Below, in pieces: positions 1-8,617 of a stretch of 64,000 bases of DNA; position 1 is the stretch's first letter; each line of letters begins with the position of its first letter. Both the position numbers and the translations under genes were made by a program. Source of the DNA: Bradyrhizobium zhengyangense (GTDB taxonomy: Bacteria > Pseudomonadota > Alphaproteobacteria > Rhizobiales > Xanthobacteraceae); the NCBI RefSeq assembly GCF_022012435.1, contig NZ_JAKLUA010000014.1, forward strand, positions 120,989-184,988. Reading direction: 5' to 3'. The notes beneath the pieces were generated by a model. The model did no database searches and was not told the origin of the DNA. It saw only the letters and a list, made by a program, of their open reading frames with translations.

Positions 1-185
1 GCGTCGGGTGCGGCGCTTTGGATCGCCGTCATCAGCGCGGCGTGCAACTGATTGATGCCGGCAAACGGACGCCGCGCCGCGGCTTCTTGGGCAATCCACG
101 GCGAGTATTCGACCACGTTTTCAAGTACCGCAACGAAATCGTCGAAGCTCGCGGTATTGAGATCAGACAAGGCGATCTGCGACAT
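1..185 (-). CDS. uraD: OHCU decarboxylase (UraD), N-terminal part only
   Basis: The gene runs off the left edge, so only the first 61 codons are present. The visible N-terminus (MSQIALSDLNTASFDDFVAV, then a VVEYSPWIAQEAAARRPF stretch) matches the start of 2-oxo-4-hydroxy-4-carboxy-5-ureidoimidazoline decarboxylase, which makes S-allantoin in uric acid breakdown. The ATG lies 7 bases after the stop of the allantoinase-like gene on the same strand, so the two are almost certainly co-transcribed. Family assignment rests on the short visible part and on the purine-catabolic context. Confidence 0.75.
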   Translation of the reverse strand, partial: MSQIALSDLNTASFDDFVAVLENVVEYSPWIAQEAAARRPFAGINQLHAALMTAIQSAAPD

Positions 186-192
186 CGAGTCC

Positions 193-1128
193 CTACCCGA
201 TCTCGAAAGCGTTGTCGGCAAGACCCGCATGCTTGTCGTGCCAATGCTGCGCGATCTGAAGTCGCGTCGGCACCCAGACGCGATCGTGCTTGCCGATGTA
301 ATCAAGGAAGCGGATCAGGCCCGCGGCGCGGCCGGGCCGGCCCGCGAGGCGGCAGTGCAGCCCCACCGACATCATCTTCGGCGCGGTCTCACCTTCGGCA
401 TAGAGCACGTCGAAGGCGTCCTTCAGATAGGTGTAGAACTGCTCGCCTTCGGCAAACCCTTGCGGGTTGATGAAGCGCATGTCGTTGGCATCTAACGTAT
501 AGGGAATGACGAGCTGCTTGCCGTTCGCGCCCTTGACCCAATAGGGCAGATCGTCGGCGTAGGAATCGCAGAGATAAAGGAAGCCGCCCTCCTCCATCAG
601 CAGACGGTTGGTGTTGATCGAGGAGCGCCCGGTGTACCAGCCGAGCGGACGCGCGCCGGTGGCCTCGGTGTGGACGCGAATGGACTCGGCGATCTCGGCG
701 CGCTCCTGCGCTTCCGTCATGTCCTTGTGCTCGATCCATTTCAGGCTGTGGCTCGCAATGTCCCAACCGGACTCCTTCATCGCCGCGACGATTTCCGGAT
801 TGCGCTTCAGCGCGGTGGCAACACCGAACACGGTGGTCGGCCAGTTGCGCTCATTGAACATGCGCCACAAGCGCCAGAAGCCGGCGCGCGAGCCATATTC
901 GAACATGGATTCGATATTGGCGTGACGCTGGCCGGGCCAGGGCTGCGCGCCCAGCACGTCGGACAGGAACGCTTCCGACGCACGGTCGCCGTGCAGAATG
1001 TTGTTCTCGCCGCCCTCCTCGAAATTGACGACGAACTGCACCGCGACCCGCGCATGGCCGGGCCACTCCGGATGCGGCGGGTTGCGACCGTAACCGCGGA
1101 GATCGCGCGGGTAGCTGATATCAGTCAC
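193..1128 (-). CDS. puuE: PuuE-type allantoinase (polysaccharide-deacetylase fold)
   Basis: This 311-residue cytoplasmic protein opens ISYPRDLRGYGRNPPHPEWP and continues with VAVQFVVNFEEGGENNILHG, the pattern of the metal-independent PuuE allantoinases, which hydrolyse allantoin using a deacetylase (NodB-like) fold. The GTG start directly follows the stop codon of the upstream DUF3830 gene, with a GAGGAAG ribosome site inside that gene's end. The downstream uraD start is 7 bases away. The DUF3830-puuE-uraD order points to ureide or purine nitrogen salvage. Substrate is inferred from family and neighbours. Confidence 0.85.
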   Translation of the reverse strand: MTDISYPRDLRGYGRNPPHPEWPGHARVAVQFVVNFEEGGENNILHGDRASEAFLSDVLGAQPWPGQRHANIESMFEYGSRAGFWRLWRMFNERNWPTTVFGVATALKRNPEIVAAMKESGWDIASHSLKWIEHKDMTEAQERAEIAESIRVHTEATGARPLGWYTGRSSINTNRLLMEEGGFLYLCDSYADDLPYWVKGANGKQLVIPYTLDANDMRFINPQGFAEGEQFYTYLKDAFDVLYAEGETAPKMMSVGLHCRLAGRPGRAAGLIRFLDYIGKHDRVWVPTRLQIAQHWHDKHAGLADNAFEIG

Positions 1129-1542
1129 TTAGACTTCCTCGAAGCGGATCGGCAGTGCGCCCTTCCACAGCACGCTCTTGCCCAGCGTCGCCAGGTTCTC
1201 CAGGCCCGAAGTCACGGTGATGAAGTGATTGCCGGCGAGCTGGCCCATCTTGCTGGCGAAGTGCACGCCGCCATAGGCAAGCAGGATCTCGGTCTCGCTG
1301 ATGCCGCCGGGATAGAGGATGATCTGGCCCGGCGCGGGATAGCTGGTGTGGTTCTCATAGCCGACGCCAAAGTCGAGATCGCCGAGCGGCATCCAGACGC
1401 CTTCGCCGCTCCAGCGTACATGGATGATGTGGCTCTCGAACGGCAGCGCCTTGCGGAACGCCGCGACAGTCTTGGGTGCGGCCTCCTCTTCGAAGCGGGC
1501 ATCGAAGGTGAAATCGCCGGCGCGGATAACGAGTTTGCTCAT
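1129..1542 (-). CDS. DUF3830 family protein (cyclophilin-like fold)
   Basis: The 137-residue protein begins MSKLVIRAGDFTFDARFEEE and has no signal peptide or membrane segment, so it is expected in the cytoplasm. It matches the DUF3830 family, small cyclophilin-like proteins of unknown biochemical role often encoded with purine or ureide catabolism genes. I chose the ATG at 1542 because an AGAGAG ribosome site precedes it; a longer reading frame starting at 1599 has no such site. Its stop abuts the puuE start, so it is the first gene of the operon. Confidence 0.7.
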   Translation of the reverse strand: MSKLVIRAGDFTFDARFEEEAAPKTVAAFRKALPFESHIIHVRWSGEGVWMPLGDLDFGVGYENHTSYPAPGQIILYPGGISETEILLAYGGVHFASKMGQLAGNHFITVTSGLENLATLGKSVLWKGALPIRFEEV

Positions 1543-1633
1543 CTCATCTCTCTGGATCGGGGGGTGAGGCCCCACGGGGAACTTGCACGCAAAGAGCATT
1601 CCAGCGGGCTTCGCGCAAGGGCGCTAGGACCCA

Positions 1634-1921
1634 TTACCTGCGGTCGTAGGACCAGCCAAATATGCCGCTCCGCCGCACCTCCGGCTCGGGCTCCGCAGCG
1701 GCGGCTGCCGCCGGCGCCTCCTTCAGTTCCGCCTGGGGCGGTGGCGGAGGCGGTGCCGGCAGGTTCTCGCATTTCATGGAATAGACCAGCTTGCCGTCCG
1801 CGGTGCGTCCGATCGGAGCGCAGGGGTCAGGATGTGCCGCCGAGATTTTGGGAGCGGTTTTGACCTGCGCCACAGCCGGCGAGGCGATCAAAAGCAGGAC
1901 CAGCAGATATTTCGACATCAT
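1634..1921 (-). CDS. Small secreted proline/alanine-rich protein, unknown function
   Basis: About 95 residues. The N-terminus MMSKYLLVLLLIASPAVAQ is a clear Sec signal peptide with cleavage expected near AVAQ. The mature part has two cysteines (in DPCAPIG and MKCENLP), then a run of six prolines and an alanine/glutamate-rich tail ending GIFGWSYDRR. The cysteine pair could form a disulfide. No family recognised. An in-frame start 30 bases upstream is possible but would bury the signal peptide. Confidence 0.55.
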   Translation of the reverse strand: MMSKYLLVLLLIASPAVAQVKTAPKISAAHPDPCAPIGRTADGKLVYSMKCENLPAPPPPPPQAELKEAPAAAAAAEPEPEVRRSGIFGWSYDRR

Positions 1922-2143
1922 TGTCGCGCCTGAAACCTTTGTTGCCCCCATTCAACCTGATGGCGCTGGTCAAGTCCATCCGGCCCCCGCCAGGAGGCTG
2001 CCGAATATTTAGCCGGGACCAAAAAATTTGCTCGCCCCATCGTGAACCCGGCGACAGTGATATCAGGCTGGCGGCATCGCCATGTCAGCCGCGACGACGA
2101 CGACATTTCTCACGACCGGGACGTCGTCACGGGAGATACAACC

Positions 2144-2362
2144 ATGCAGAAGACTCTTGCCATTCTCGGCGCGACGCTGATCGCTGCCATCACCATCCAG
2201 ACCGCGGCCGCGAACGACCATCACCACCTTCGCAAGGCACGACCTGCTCCCATCACCCAGTCGGCGCGCGACTCCAACGCGGCCATGTGGCCATCGCAGC
2301 CGACGGAACCTGACTGGTCGCGCTACGCCAATGGCGCAATGTCGGCGCCGGCGGGACGGTGA
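2144..2362 (+). CDS. Small secreted protein, unknown function
   Basis: A 72-residue protein with an N-terminal signal peptide (MQKTLAILGATLIAAITIQT, cleavage near AAAND), followed by a histidine-rich HHHLRK patch and a PDWSRYANG segment. The ATG at 2144 is preceded by GGGAG at a suitable distance; the frame is open further upstream but there without a leader-like sequence. Such short periplasmic proteins are common in Bradyrhizobium. Function unknown. Confidence 0.55.
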   Translation: MQKTLAILGATLIAAITIQTAAANDHHHLRKARPAPITQSARDSNAAMWPSQPTEPDWSRYANGAMSAPAGR

Positions 2363-2389
2363 TACGGAAGGCGTAGGGCGCGGCTCTCG

Positions 2390-2503
2390 TGTCCCGGACG
2401 CGCTGCAGCGTGCAACGCTGCTGCGCAGAGCGCAGCGTAATCCGGGACGCTTGCGACATGCTCCAGTGATCCCGGATTTCGCTGCGCTCCATCCGGGCTA
2501 CGG
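2390..2503. repeat. Dispersed imperfect palindrome (REP-like)
   Basis: The stretch reads GTCCCGGACGCGCTGCAGCG at one end and closes with CGCTCCATCCGGGCTACGG, with internal GCTGCGCAGAGCGCAGC pairing. A related copy with the same GTCCCGGACGCGCTGCA opening lies at 50348-50481. Both are intergenic and have no start codon with a ribosome site. This is the kind of dispersed extragenic palindrome typical of Bradyrhizobium genomes. Confidence 0.6.
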
Positions 2504-2509
2504 CATCCG

Positions 2510-2890
2510 TCAATACGGATCGTAGTAGCGCGGTCCACCGTAATAGCCGTAGCCGGGACCATAATAGCGCGGGCCGCCATAGTAATAGTTGTCGTAATAT
2601 TCCTGGCGCCGGCTCTCGGCGATCGCGCCTCCGATCATACCAACCGCGGCGCCCATGAAGGCAAGGCCCGCAGCGCTCGGCCCGCGCCGGTAATAGCGAT
2701 GACGGCGCGCGGCGCTGAAATCGGTCGCGTTGGACGAGCCCTGCCCGGCCACAGCGGCAGTCGCGGCCTTGGCCGCTGCCGGCGACGCGGCAGCTGACGG
2801 CGAGACGGAAGCAACGACCAAAGCGAGACTGGCGAATGCAGCCAGTGCGGCGCTGCGGCCAACTCTCGATTTCACGGACCTGTCACTCAT
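2510..2890 (-). CDS. Secreted Gly/Tyr-rich protein with glycine-zipper segment
   Basis: A 126-residue protein. After MSDRSVKSRVGRSAALAAFA comes a signal or membrane segment ending near PSAAAS. The middle LAFMGAAVGMIGGAIAE is a glycine-zipper-like hydrophobic stretch, and the C-terminus is extremely rich in tyrosine, glycine and proline (repeated GGPRYY/GPGYGYY). This architecture resembles small BA14K-like or outer-surface proteins of rhizobia, but no exact family is claimed. The start at 2890 is chosen because the frame upstream is open without a leader. Confidence 0.55.
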   Translation of the reverse strand: MSDRSVKSRVGRSAALAAFASLALVVASVSPSAAASPAAAKAATAAVAGQGSSNATDFSAARRHRYYRRGPSAAGLAFMGAAVGMIGGAIAESRRQEYYDNYYYGGPRYYGPGYGYYGGPRYYDPY

Positions 2891-3007
2891 CCTCACGTCC
2901 TCCGCTCTCGTCAAAGAAAAGATATGGAAACACCACATAATGCGCAAAGCACCGAAATGGTTTCGTGATCGCGGCAATCTGCCACGCTTTGACTGGTCGC
3001 GCTACCT

Positions 3008-4327
3008 CTAGGCCCTGTAACTCCAATACTTCCGCAACGCATCGCCCGCGACCTGGAGATCAAAACGCTGGTCGGGCGCGAGTTGCTGCACGATCAGATT
3101 GAACATGTCGTTCAGGATCGAGCGCTTCTCGCCGAAATAAGAATGGCGCAGGCCGACCAGGCTGGTGTCGACCAGCGAGGCATCGATCGTATCGACGCCG
3201 TCGACAACGGTCAGCGCGTCACCGGCCTCGCCCGCCCGGGGATAGCCGTGCACGAATTTGGAGGCCAGCAGCGCCACGTCGCGCGACGACGCATAGAGCG
3301 TGACGCGCGCAGCGCAGCCTTTGAACCTAGCCGCGAGCTGGACGAAACGGTCGCGGTCGATGTCGGGCGCGGCAAAGATGATCTGACCGAGCTTTGCGGC
3401 GCCGGCCGGCAGCTGCCACGACTTAACGCGCTCCAGCGTGTTGATCACCGCGCGGTTGCCCATGCTGTGAGCGATGACGTGGACCTTGCCGGCACCGATC
3501 TCGCCGAGCGCAAGCTGGAGAAACGTCTCGAAATGATCGCGCGACCAGTCGATCGTGCTCTCGTCCACCGTGTACTTCTTGGTGTCCGCCGCCGACGCCC
3601 AGCTATACAGCAGCGTCCTGCCGGCGAATTTCAGATCCACCGCAAGCTGCCCGGCGCGCCGCGCCGCGTCCTCGAAAGTGACGTTGTAGCCGTGCACGAA
3701 GATCAGGACGTCGTGCAAATCCGCGGCCGCAAGCGAGTCCTTCAGACTCGTAACGAACGTGTCCCTGCCAAGCGCTCCCACTGACTTGAGGATGACATGC
3801 TTTTCCGGATTGGCCGAGAATTCGAGGTGCCACCAGCTCGGGCTGGTGAGTTCGCCGAGGTCGCGGCCATGCGTGGGCACGCTGACCTCCGCGATTCCGA
3901 ATGACGGCGTCCCGCGCGCGCCGCCAAAATAGTGCGCCGGCGTGTCGTCGCCGCGGGCGCGGTCGGTGCCGTAGAACACGGGGATGGTGACGACGCCGGT
4001 CGCCTCATCCGTGCTCGGCCCGACAATGTCCGGGACGACCAGCGGCGTTACCCGGCCGCGGCGGGTCACAGTCTCCGTGGCAGCCATGGGCGCCGCCATG
4101 TCTTCCATCAAATGCTCGACGAGTTCCGTGGCCGGCGCCTCGGCGAGCAGCCGCACGAGCAGCAGGTCAAGCGACTGACGAAGCCTGGCCGGATCCTCGC
4201 CCTTGCCGGCGCGGCCGGCCAATTCCTGCAATTCGTCGGCGTAAGGGGGCCATTTGTCGCCCAGCAGATCCTTCAGCCGGGGCCCGAGTTCGAGCAAGGC
4301 AAGCAACAGGCGAAGCTTGTCCGACAT
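3008..4327 (-). CDS. DUF900-family alpha/beta hydrolase
   Basis: A 439-residue protein. Residues 1-90 form a helical N-terminal extension. From about residue 113 the sequence (IPVFYGTDRARG) matches the DUF900 alpha/beta hydrolase family. The oxyanion-loop FVHGYN is at 210-215, and the nucleophile elbow AHSMGN puts the catalytic serine near residue 288. A GAGGGAC ribosome site precedes the ATG. No signal peptide is seen. The substrate is unknown; family members are annotated as esterases or lipases without firm biochemical support. It is not obviously co-transcribed with its neighbours. Confidence 0.75.
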   Translation of the reverse strand: MSDKLRLLLALLELGPRLKDLLGDKWPPYADELQELAGRAGKGEDPARLRQSLDLLLVRLLAEAPATELVEHLMEDMAAPMAATETVTRRGRVTPLVVPDIVGPSTDEATGVVTIPVFYGTDRARGDDTPAHYFGGARGTPSFGIAEVSVPTHGRDLGELTSPSWWHLEFSANPEKHVILKSVGALGRDTFVTSLKDSLAAADLHDVLIFVHGYNVTFEDAARRAGQLAVDLKFAGRTLLYSWASAADTKKYTVDESTIDWSRDHFETFLQLALGEIGAGKVHVIAHSMGNRAVINTLERVKSWQLPAGAAKLGQIIFAAPDIDRDRFVQLAARFKGCAARVTLYASSRDVALLASKFVHGYPRAGEAGDALTVVDGVDTIDASLVDTSLVGLRHSYFGEKRSILNDMFNLIVQQLAPDQRFDLQVAGDALRKYWSYRA

Positions 4328-4452
4328 CGCACGTCCCTCGTCGCTGGATGCGGCCAGGCGCCAGCCCCGCCGTCGATCCCTAGCCTAGAGGTTGTGAACG
4401 ATCTGGCAAGTCCGCCCAGCGTGCCAGCGTCAACTTGCCCGGGGTGAAGACC

Positions 4453-6240
4453 TCAGGACAGCGCCCCCAGCACGCCGCGCGTGGCCTTGTCGATCTCCTC
4501 GACATAGCGGCGACGGGCGGTGGTCTCGGTCAGGAAGCCGACCACCTTGCGGCTGTCGGTGGAATCGACCACCGCCAGCATTTCGGCCTCGGCCTCGTCG
4601 AACACCGCCATGGCAGACTTCACGTTCATTTCCGGGATCAGCACGATCTCGGTCAGCCGCGCGAGCTCGATGATCTGGATATCATCGGCGATGGTGTCGA
4701 GGTCGCTGGAGAACAAGTCGGGCAGCAGGACCAGGCCGACATATTCGTCGGAATTGTTGACGATGACGACGCCCGGGCGCGACCCCAGCGGAAATTCGCT
4801 GCGGGTCGCGGCGATCGTCGTGCTCGACGGCACCTTGCCGACGTCGGAGCGCATCAGCCGCTCGACGGTGAGGTTGCGCAGCCAACCGACGTCATTGGCG
4901 CTACGGATGGTCTCGCCGCGCAGATGCAGGCGCCAGGTCGAGAAGGAATGGCCGAACATGAAGCGGACGCAGATCGAGGTGACGATGCAGCCGGCGAGCA
5001 CCACGGCGGTGACGTCGACATTGCGGGTCATCTCGAGCACGAGGAACGACATGGTCAGGGGGCCGCCGACGATGGCCACGCCCAGCGTCGCCATGCCGGT
5101 CAGCATCGCCACCAACGGATCGATCGCGAAGTTCGGGCTGATCAAGAGCAGCACCGCGGCGAAGAACTTACCGATCAGGCTGCCGACGAACAGGGAGGCG
5201 AAGAACAGACCGCCGCGGAAGCCCGAGGCCAGCGAGATCAGGCAGGCCGTCACCTTCAGCGCGATGATGATCGCGACCAGTCCGATCGTCATGTCGTGGA
5301 AGAGGTCGAGCACCATGGCGCCGTGGCCGGCCGCCAGCACCTGCGGCGTGACGAGGGCGAAGCTTCCGACGACGAGACCGCCGATCACGGGGCGCAGCCA
5401 GACCGGCAGCCATTTGAACAGCCGCTCGAACATCGAGGACGAGCGCATCACGGCAATGCCAACGCCGCTGGTGACAAGCGCGAGCCCGATCAGCGCCAGA
5501 TATTGCTCGACGCCGACGGCGCTGACCTTCGGTATTTCGATGGAGTACGGCGCGCCGCCGAGCCATTGCGCGGTGAGCGCGCCGGCGAGCGAGGCCGCCA
5601 AAATCGGCGCCGCGCTGCCGACGGAATAGACACCGACAATCAGCTCGCAGGCGTAGAACGCGCCGGTGATCGGCGCGCCGAAAGCGGCCGCGATCGCCGC
5701 CGCGGCGCCGCAGCCGACCATCAGGCGGAGATCGTTACGGCGGAGGTTGAAGAACTTGCCGAATAGCGAGGCGATGCCCGAGCCGATCTGCGTGTAGCCG
5801 GCCTCGAGGCCGACGGAGGCGCCGCAACCGTTCGAGATCAGCGTCTGGCTCGACACCACCACGCTGTCGCGCATCGACAGAATGCCGCCGCGCAGCGCAT
5901 TGGCCTCGATCGGGTCGACTGCGCTCGAGATCTTCAGCCGTCGCCGCCACCATTCCATGATGCCGAGCACGAGGCCGCCGAGCGGCGGCGCGATCATTGC
6001 CGCCCAGGGGCTGATATAGGCGTTGGCAGAGAGGCGCACGTCGATCGGAATGCCAAAGATCACGACGTGGGCGATCTGCGCGATCACGGCCATCAGGGTC
6101 ACGATCGCACCGGCCAGCGTGCCGATCACGAGCGCGAGCGGGATCAGGTAGAACTCGTTGCTGCGCAACAGCGCGCGCAGCCGAACCATCGTGCGGTTGG
6201 TGCCCTTGCCGTCGACGAAATATCTGATCCGCGCGAACAC
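4453..6240 (-). CDS. ClC-family chloride channel/transporter with C-terminal CBS pair
   Basis: A 595-residue inner-membrane protein with about ten hydrophobic segments, followed from around residue 445 by a cytoplasmic CBS-domain region. The GREGP-like selectivity motif reads GLEAG (144-148) and keeps the gating glutamate E146. At the site of the proton glutamate of antiporters (EE in E. coli ClC), the sequence is ACELIVG with leucine at the second position. GGIFAP is changed to GGLFFAS. The GTG start lies 12 bases after the aldolase stop, so the two genes form a unit. Transport mode (channel or exchanger) cannot be settled from sequence. Confidence 0.8.
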   Translation of the reverse strand: MFARIRYFVDGKGTNRTMVRLRALLRSNEFYLIPLALVIGTLAGAIVTLMAVIAQIAHVVIFGIPIDVRLSANAYISPWAAMIAPPLGGLVLGIMEWWRRRLKISSAVDPIEANALRGGILSMRDSVVVSSQTLISNGCGASVGLEAGYTQIGSGIASLFGKFFNLRRNDLRLMVGCGAAAAIAAAFGAPITGAFYACELIVGVYSVGSAAPILAASLAGALTAQWLGGAPYSIEIPKVSAVGVEQYLALIGLALVTSGVGIAVMRSSSMFERLFKWLPVWLRPVIGGLVVGSFALVTPQVLAAGHGAMVLDLFHDMTIGLVAIIIALKVTACLISLASGFRGGLFFASLFVGSLIGKFFAAVLLLISPNFAIDPLVAMLTGMATLGVAIVGGPLTMSFLVLEMTRNVDVTAVVLAGCIVTSICVRFMFGHSFSTWRLHLRGETIRSANDVGWLRNLTVERLMRSDVGKVPSSTTIAATRSEFPLGSRPGVVIVNNSDEYVGLVLLPDLFSSDLDTIADDIQIIELARLTEIVLIPEMNVKSAMAVFDEAEAEMLAVVDSTDSRKVVGFLTETTARRRYVEEIDKATRGVLGALS

Positions 6241-6252
6241 CGCTTGCGAGCC

Positions 6253-6915
6253 CTACCCTTCCGACAGGCCGTAGCCGGCCATGCGCTGACGGACCCGTTC
6301 GATCTCGGCGCTCGAGAGCAGCGGCGGTTTGCCGATCTGGAGACAGCCGTGATACTGCCGCGCCAGCGTCTCGACCTCGACGGCGAGCCACATCGCCTTG
6401 TCGAGCGTCTGGCCGAGCGCGATCATGCCGTGATGGTCCAGCAGGCAGGCGAGCCGGCCATCCAGCGCGCGCACCGCATGCGCGGACAGCTCCACTGTCC
6501 CGAAGGTGGCATAGGGCGCGCAGCGGATGCTGTCGCCGCCGGCCGCCGCGATCATGTAGTGCACCGGCGGGATCTCCATGCCCATGATCGCCAGGATGGT
6601 GCAATAGGTCGGATGGGCGTGCACGACGGCGTTGACGTCGGCGCGCGCCTTCAGGATGTCCAGATGGAAGCGCCACTCGCTGGACGGCTTCTGGCCTGGG
6701 GGATGCGAGCCGTCCATCGCCATGAAGACGATCTGGTCCGGCGTCATGGTGTCATAGGGCAGGCTGGTGGGCGTGATCAGGAGCCCGTCCCCATGCCGCA
6801 CGCTGATATTGCCTGATGTGCCCTGGTTGATGCCGAGCGCATTCATGCGGCGGCAGGCGTCGATGATGGCCTGTCTCTTTGCGAGTTCGTCCGCTGTCAT
6901 CGACTTCGATTTCAT
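6253..6915 (-). CDS. Class II aldolase/adducin family protein (fuculose-phosphate aldolase-like)
   Basis: A 220-residue cytoplasmic protein. It carries GTSGNISVR near the N-terminus, SSEWRFHLDIL, the zinc-binding VHAHPTY pair and the later LLDHHGMI histidines, the set of motifs of class II aldolases such as L-fuculose-1-phosphate aldolase. These use Zn2+ to cleave a sugar phosphate to dihydroxyacetone phosphate and an aldehyde. The exact sugar is not determinable. An AAGGTCGAG ribosome site supports the ATG at 6915. It is followed closely by the ClC gene on the same strand. Confidence 0.8.
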   Translation of the reverse strand: MKSKSMTADELAKRQAIIDACRRMNALGINQGTSGNISVRHGDGLLITPTSLPYDTMTPDQIVFMAMDGSHPPGQKPSSEWRFHLDILKARADVNAVVHAHPTYCTILAIMGMEIPPVHYMIAAAGGDSIRCAPYATFGTVELSAHAVRALDGRLACLLDHHGMIALGQTLDKAMWLAVEVETLARQYHGCLQIGKPPLLSSAEIERVRQRMAGYGLSEG

Positions 6916-7093
6916 CTCGACCTTCTTGTCGATTTCTTCGATGGGCTCTTGTTAGACCCGAAGTACGTCAAAGCAATATGGCAGTGCAAGCGAAAGCGGA
7001 CCTGTTCAGGCACTGGATTTCTGGCGCGCCCGCCCGGGACATGAATTCATCGTAAAATCAACAGATTAACAGTTTGTCGCAGGCCCAGAGACC

Positions 7094-7720
7094 TCAAGAC
7101 AGGCTCGCCCGGACAGCCGCAATGCCGTTGATCACGAATTGCACCGAATAGGCCGCCAGCAGCATGCCGAGCACCCGCGAGAGCACGGCATTTCCGGTGC
7201 GCCCGAGCGTGCGCGCAATCAGGTGCGCCGAGACGAAGCAGAGCATGCAGAGCAGGCAGACCGCCAGCACGATCGCGATGATGATGGCGAGCCTTGCCCC
7301 ATAGCCGGCATCGCCCGCCAGCAACAGCGTGGTTGCGATCGCCCCGGGACCGGCCATCATGGGGATTGCGAGCGGAAACACCGCGACATCGGAGGCGTGC
7401 TCGGCCGTCGCCTTGTCCGCCTCCCGCGCCTCGCGATGCGGCCGGTCGCCGAAGATCATCTGGTAGGACACGCCGAACAGCAGCAGCCCGCCCGCGATCT
7501 GGAAGGCGGGGATGCCGATCCCGAGCTGGCGCAGCAGCCAGTTTCCGACCAGCGCGATCACGACCAGGATCGAGGCCGCGATGAACGGCGCCCGCAGCGC
7601 CACCGTCCGCTTGCTCGTCTCGGGCATGCCGCCGGTCGCGGCCAGAAACGCCGGTGCGAGGCCGACGGGATCGACCACCAGCAGCAGCGTGACGAAGGCG
7701 GACAGGGCGAAGTCGAGCAT
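7094..7720 (-). CDS. MarC family integral membrane protein (UPF0056)
   Basis: 208 residues with about six transmembrane segments. The N-terminus MLDFALSAFVTLLLVVDPVG has the D-P-V/I-G motif of the MarC/UPF0056 family, and PMMAGPGAI in the second half is the second family signature. A hydrophilic loop (HREAREADKATAEHA) separates the two halves. Some relatives were linked to amino-acid transport but the role is uncertain. The gene is divergent from the DUF892 gene, with about 145 bases between the starts. Confidence 0.8.
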   Translation of the reverse strand: MLDFALSAFVTLLLVVDPVGLAPAFLAATGGMPETSKRTVALRAPFIAASILVVIALVGNWLLRQLGIGIPAFQIAGGLLLFGVSYQMIFGDRPHREAREADKATAEHASDVAVFPLAIPMMAGPGAIATTLLLAGDAGYGARLAIIIAIVLAVCLLCMLCFVSAHLIARTLGRTGNAVLSRVLGMLLAAYSVQFVINGIAAVRASLS

Positions 7721-7865
7721 GGGTCAGGCGCCTCGGGCGAGCGTGGACGGCCAGCCATAGCGGCTCGCGCAGACCTTCGCGAGGAACATTTGCCTGTCCC
7801 GGCTCTTGATCGCGTGAGGATTGAGGAAGGACGTGCCTTCCCGTGTCGCCTCATGAGGAGGACCA

Positions 7866-8435
7866 ATGGCTAGACCAGCAAAGAAACGTGCTCTCAAGAA
7901 AAAGGCCGCATCGCGCCGCCCGCGTCAGGCGCCTAAGATGCTGAGCGACCTTTTCCTGGAAACGCTGAAGGACATTTATTACGCCGAGAACAAGATCATC
8001 AAGACGCTGCCGAAGATGGCCAAGGCCGCCCACTCGAAGGATCTTGCCGCCGCCTTCAACAAGCATCTGCGGGAGACGCAGGGACAGGTCAAACGCCTGG
8101 AGCAGATCTTCAAGATGCTGAACAAGCCCGCGCGCGGCAAGCCGTGCGAAGCGATAAACGGCATCACCGACGAGGGCGCCGAGATCATGAAGGACTTCAA
8201 GAACGCCCCTGCCCTCGATGCCGGGCTGCTCGCGGCGGCGCAGGCCGTCGAGCACTACGAAATCTCCCGTTACGGCACACTTCGCACCTGGGCCGAAGAG
8301 CTCGGCATGCCCGAGGCGGCAAGGCTGCTCCAGGATACGCTGGACGAGGAAGAGGCGACCGACCACACCCTGACCGAGCTCGCCACGTCGGTCATCAACC
8401 TCGAAGCCGAGGCCGAATACCGCGAAGCCGCCTGA
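7866..8435 (+). CDS. DUF892 (YciE-like) ferritin-like stress protein
   Basis: A 189-residue protein. A lysine-rich N-terminal tail (RPAKKRALKKKAASRRPRQA) leads into the four-helix DUF892 domain beginning MLSDLFLETLKDIYYAENKI. That domain carries the glutamate and histidine residues of ferritin-like folds (AVEHYEISRYGTLRTWAEEL, LDEEEATDHTLTELA). Family members are induced by osmotic and oxidative stress, but their catalytic role is unclear. The ribosome site GAGGAGG sits just before the ATG. Neighbouring Hsp20 and Lon support a stress-response block. Confidence 0.8.
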   Translation: MARPAKKRALKKKAASRRPRQAPKMLSDLFLETLKDIYYAENKIIKTLPKMAKAAHSKDLAAAFNKHLRETQGQVKRLEQIFKMLNKPARGKPCEAINGITDEGAEIMKDFKNAPALDAGLLAAAQAVEHYEISRYGTLRTWAEELGMPEAARLLQDTLDEEEATDHTLTELATSVINLEAEAEYREAA

Positions 8436-8617
8436 TCCAGACCACCCAATTGTTACCTCCGGCGCCGCGGAACATCTTTCGCGGCGTCGATGCGTCTGAG
8501 CGCAAGGGCCTGCTCCGCCAAGAGAGGCAGGCATGCCGCAAACGCGCGATGCTGGAATTTGCGGGAACCATCACCATATCCCGTTTTCCAACTGCAGCGC
8601 CTTCCCCGAGTTTTGCC

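Noticed and set aside
2940..3011. A 23-codon frame ending FDWSRYL, with a PDWSRY-like match to the small secreted protein at 2144-2362
   Set aside because: Too short, no ribosome site, and it overlaps the end of the hydrolase gene; the shared GACTGGTCGCGCTAC could be chance or a small duplicated scrap.
4435..5766. A 443-codon open frame antisense to the ClC gene
   Set aside because: It is the usual antisense shadow, rich in His, Gln, Asp and Arg, over a well-supported membrane protein gene.
8436..8617. Possible ROSE-type RNA thermometer before the Hsp20 gene
   Set aside because: Bradyrhizobium hsp20 genes can have such elements, but the region shows no matching conserved segment pairing with a ribosome site.
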